Of a DNA stretch of 64,000 nt, positions 63,646-64,000 are shown piece after piece. Source of the DNA: Lepus europaeus. Its lineage: Eukaryota; Chordata; Mammalia; Lagomorpha; Leporidae. Location: assembly GCF_033115175.1 (NCBI RefSeq), contig NC_084835.1, forward strand, positions 96,688,448 through 96,752,447, in the 5' to 3' direction. Under the pieces are notes generated by a model, which was not told the origin of the DNA, ran no database searches, and was given only the letters and a program-made list of their open reading frames with translations. A program made the position numbers and the translations under genes. Within the stretch, counting starts at the first letter, position 1, and every line of letters starts with the position of its first letter.

Positions 63646-64000
63646 GTGAGTGCCAAGACCAAGGCCACAGTGCAGGACAGTCACTGGAAGGAGGCCCTGC
63701 TTCAATTCTCTGCCTTGCCCCAAACACATATTAAAACCAGTGAGTCTGTTTGGAGCCAGTTCCCTGGGCCAGAAGGGTTGACCTCAGAATAGTGCCATTA
63801 GCAAGGGGTGACTTCACCCCACCAAGGACCCCGAGTCAGCCTGGGATATGTAAGAAATGGAGTGGGGACAGCAGACAGCTCTGGTGAGGTGGGGCCCAGG
63901 GGCTGTGGGCCCTTGATTGAGTGAGCCTCCTCGTCCCCTAAGTGGGAGTCTGCAGGGAAGAACATAGCCTCGAGGCAGAAACTTTGTGGGAGCAGGAGGG
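63646..64000. other. single-copy segment to window end
   Basis: No repeat or exon recognised. Confidence 0.4.

Overview
This is a mammalian genomic window, almost certainly from a leporid lagomorph and most likely the European rabbit. The diagnostic signal is about sixty copies of the lagomorph C-repeat SINE. These have a tRNA-like head with a Pol III B box near GGTTCTAGTCC, an internal block rich in 'ggcccaagtgcttgggcc', a CT-rich tract and an A-rich tail. They occur on both strands, are often nested, and many keep visible target-site duplications. SINEs make up roughly a quarter to a third of the sequence. L1M fragments, MIR, L2, MaLR LTR pieces, an endogenous-retrovirus remnant and a hAT-like short transposon add to this. 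No bacterial feature, CRISPR array or intact protein-coding gene is visible.

Layout. 1-5 kb: a divergent pair of CTCF-like motifs, MIR/L2 relics and a 23-bp minisatellite. 5-11.5 kb: SINE clusters and an antisense L1 broken by two SINEs. 11.5-17.5 kb: mostly single-copy DNA with one MaLR fragment. 17.5-23.7 kb: dense SINEs around a compact MEF2/GC-box/CArG/ETS module at 22.44-22.52 kb. 23.7-27.8 kb: two L1 fragments in opposite orientation, one holding a 75-bp hairpin, separated by 1 kb of repeat-free AT-rich DNA. 28-38 kb: a perfect RFX X-box at 28.58 kb next to an ATG and splice donor, two phase-compatible candidate exons at 35.10 and 38.19 kb, and SINEs stacked repeatedly into the same target sites. 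39.38-42.08 kb: a 2.7-kb CpG island, the one confident gene-regulatory landmark, with a ZNF143-type element, E-box, GC box and several 5' splice sites. 42-64 kb: intron-like DNA with a good candidate untranslated exon at 44.67 kb, two copies of a hAT-like element, an ERV 3' end that stops in poly(A), tandem MaLR pieces and a long spaced inverted repeat.

Interpretation. The plainest reading is a CpG-island promoter for a plus-strand gene whose first exon(s) are non-coding and whose long first intron fills the right third of the window. A less certain, possibly cilium-related or testis-type transcript may start from the X-box at 28.6 kb. I cannot name either gene from this sequence. Nearly every open reading frame in the window is spurious: translated SINE, L1 or CpG-island DNA. 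The most unusual observations are structural: three SINEs in a row at one target, two at another, two separate inverted duplications, and a polyadenylated ERV end.
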